Part shown: positions 6,853 through 7,125 of the stretch, one piece after another
Position numbering within the stretch: the first letter of the stretch is position 1
How the letters are laid out: the number at the start of each line of letters is the position of its first letter
DNA from: Holophagae bacterium
Lineage (GTDB): Bacteria > Acidobacteriota > Thermoanaerobaculia > Thermoanaerobaculales > Sulfomarinibacteraceae
Length of the DNA: 7,125 nt
Assembly: GCA_030637505.1 (NCBI GenBank)
Contig: DAOWGJ010000166.1
Coordinates: 1 to 7,125, forward strand
Reading direction: 5' to 3'
Position numbers and translations under genes: made by a program
The notes under the pieces: model-generated
Database searches by the model: none
The model's input: the letters and a program-made list of their open reading frames with translations, nothing else
What the model was told of the DNA's origin: nothing

Positions 6853-7125
6853 CTACTCGCACCAGTTGCCACCCAGGGTCTTGGCTCGGTACATGGCCTC
6901 GTCCGCGTGACCGAGGAGGGTCATGGCATCGTCGCCGTCAGCGGGATAGACTGCGATCCCGATACTGGCCGTAAGCCGGTACTGGGCGCCGTCAATCTCG
7001 ACCGACCGCTTGACGGCCTCGAGCACCTTGGCGCCGACATCAAGGGCATCGTTGATACCGGAACATTCCTCGATCAGTACTGCGAACTCGTCGCCTCCGA
7101 TTCTGGCTACGGTGTCGGAGTCGCG
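6853..7125 (-). CDS. GGDEF-domain diguanylate cyclase, C-terminal 90 residues (5' part outside window)
   Basis: The reading frame enters from the right edge and ends at a TAG at 6853-6855. The fragment begins at residue RDSD and continues through GGDEF (fragment residues 10-14, bases 7084-7098), SIGIAVYP (54-61) and ADEAMYRAK (74-82), the usual order and end of a GGDEF domain. GGDEF is the intact active-site signature for making cyclic di-GMP from two GTP. RDSD, placed exactly five residues before GGDEF, matches the RxxD inhibitory site that binds cyclic di-GMP for feedback control. No EAL domain follows, so this is the protein's C-terminus. Any sensory or receiver domain would be in the missing N-terminal part, so the input signal cannot be stated. 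The next gene starts 99 bp downstream. Confidence 0.93.
   Translation of the reverse strand, partial: RDSDTVARIGGDEFAVLIEECSGINDALDVGAKVLEAVKRSVEIDGAQYRLTASIGIAVYPADGDDAMTLLGHADEAMYRAKTLGGNWCE

Overview
The window is a compact, moderately GC-rich bacterial stretch in which every supported gene lies on the minus strand. From right to left (the direction of transcription) it holds: the C-terminal end of a GGDEF diguanylate cyclase (6853-7125, cut by the right edge); a complete lipoprotein-type S9 prolyl-oligopeptidase-family peptidase (4819-6753) closed by a strong intrinsic terminator (4768-4801); a promoter/leader region (4435-4767); a two-domain universal stress protein (3469-4434); and, 22 bp further on, the first 1148 codons of a very large membrane glycosyltransferase of the cyclic beta-1,2-glucan synthase (NdvB/ChvB/Cgs, GT84) family that runs off the left edge.

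The lipobox on the peptidase and the periplasmic-glucan type of synthase suggest a Gram-negative (diderm) bacterium. I cannot place it further with confidence. Exported S9 peptidases, stand-alone tandem Usp proteins and NdvB-like proteins outside Rhizobiales occur in Acidobacteriota, delta-proteobacteria-like lineages and related environmental phyla, but no marker gene here decides between them.

The window seems to contain two transcription units. The right-hand one is the S9 peptidase, possibly preceded by the GGDEF gene across a 99-bp gap, and it ends at the terminator hairpin. The left-hand one starts from a candidate promoter near 4656-4685, has a leader of about 215 nt with several inverted repeats, and encodes the tandem Usp and then the glucan synthase. 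The short Usp-synthase spacing and absence of a terminator between them point to co-transcription. This would link an ATP-binding stress protein to synthesis of a periplasmic or envelope glucan, a plausible stress or osmotic-adaptation pair, but this is inference from gene order only.

No mobile element, CRISPR array, tRNA or rRNA was seen. I found no convincing undescribed system. The most interesting points are the Usp-glucan synthase pairing and the two precise inverted repeats in its leader, one embracing the -10 element and one abutting the ribosome binding site.
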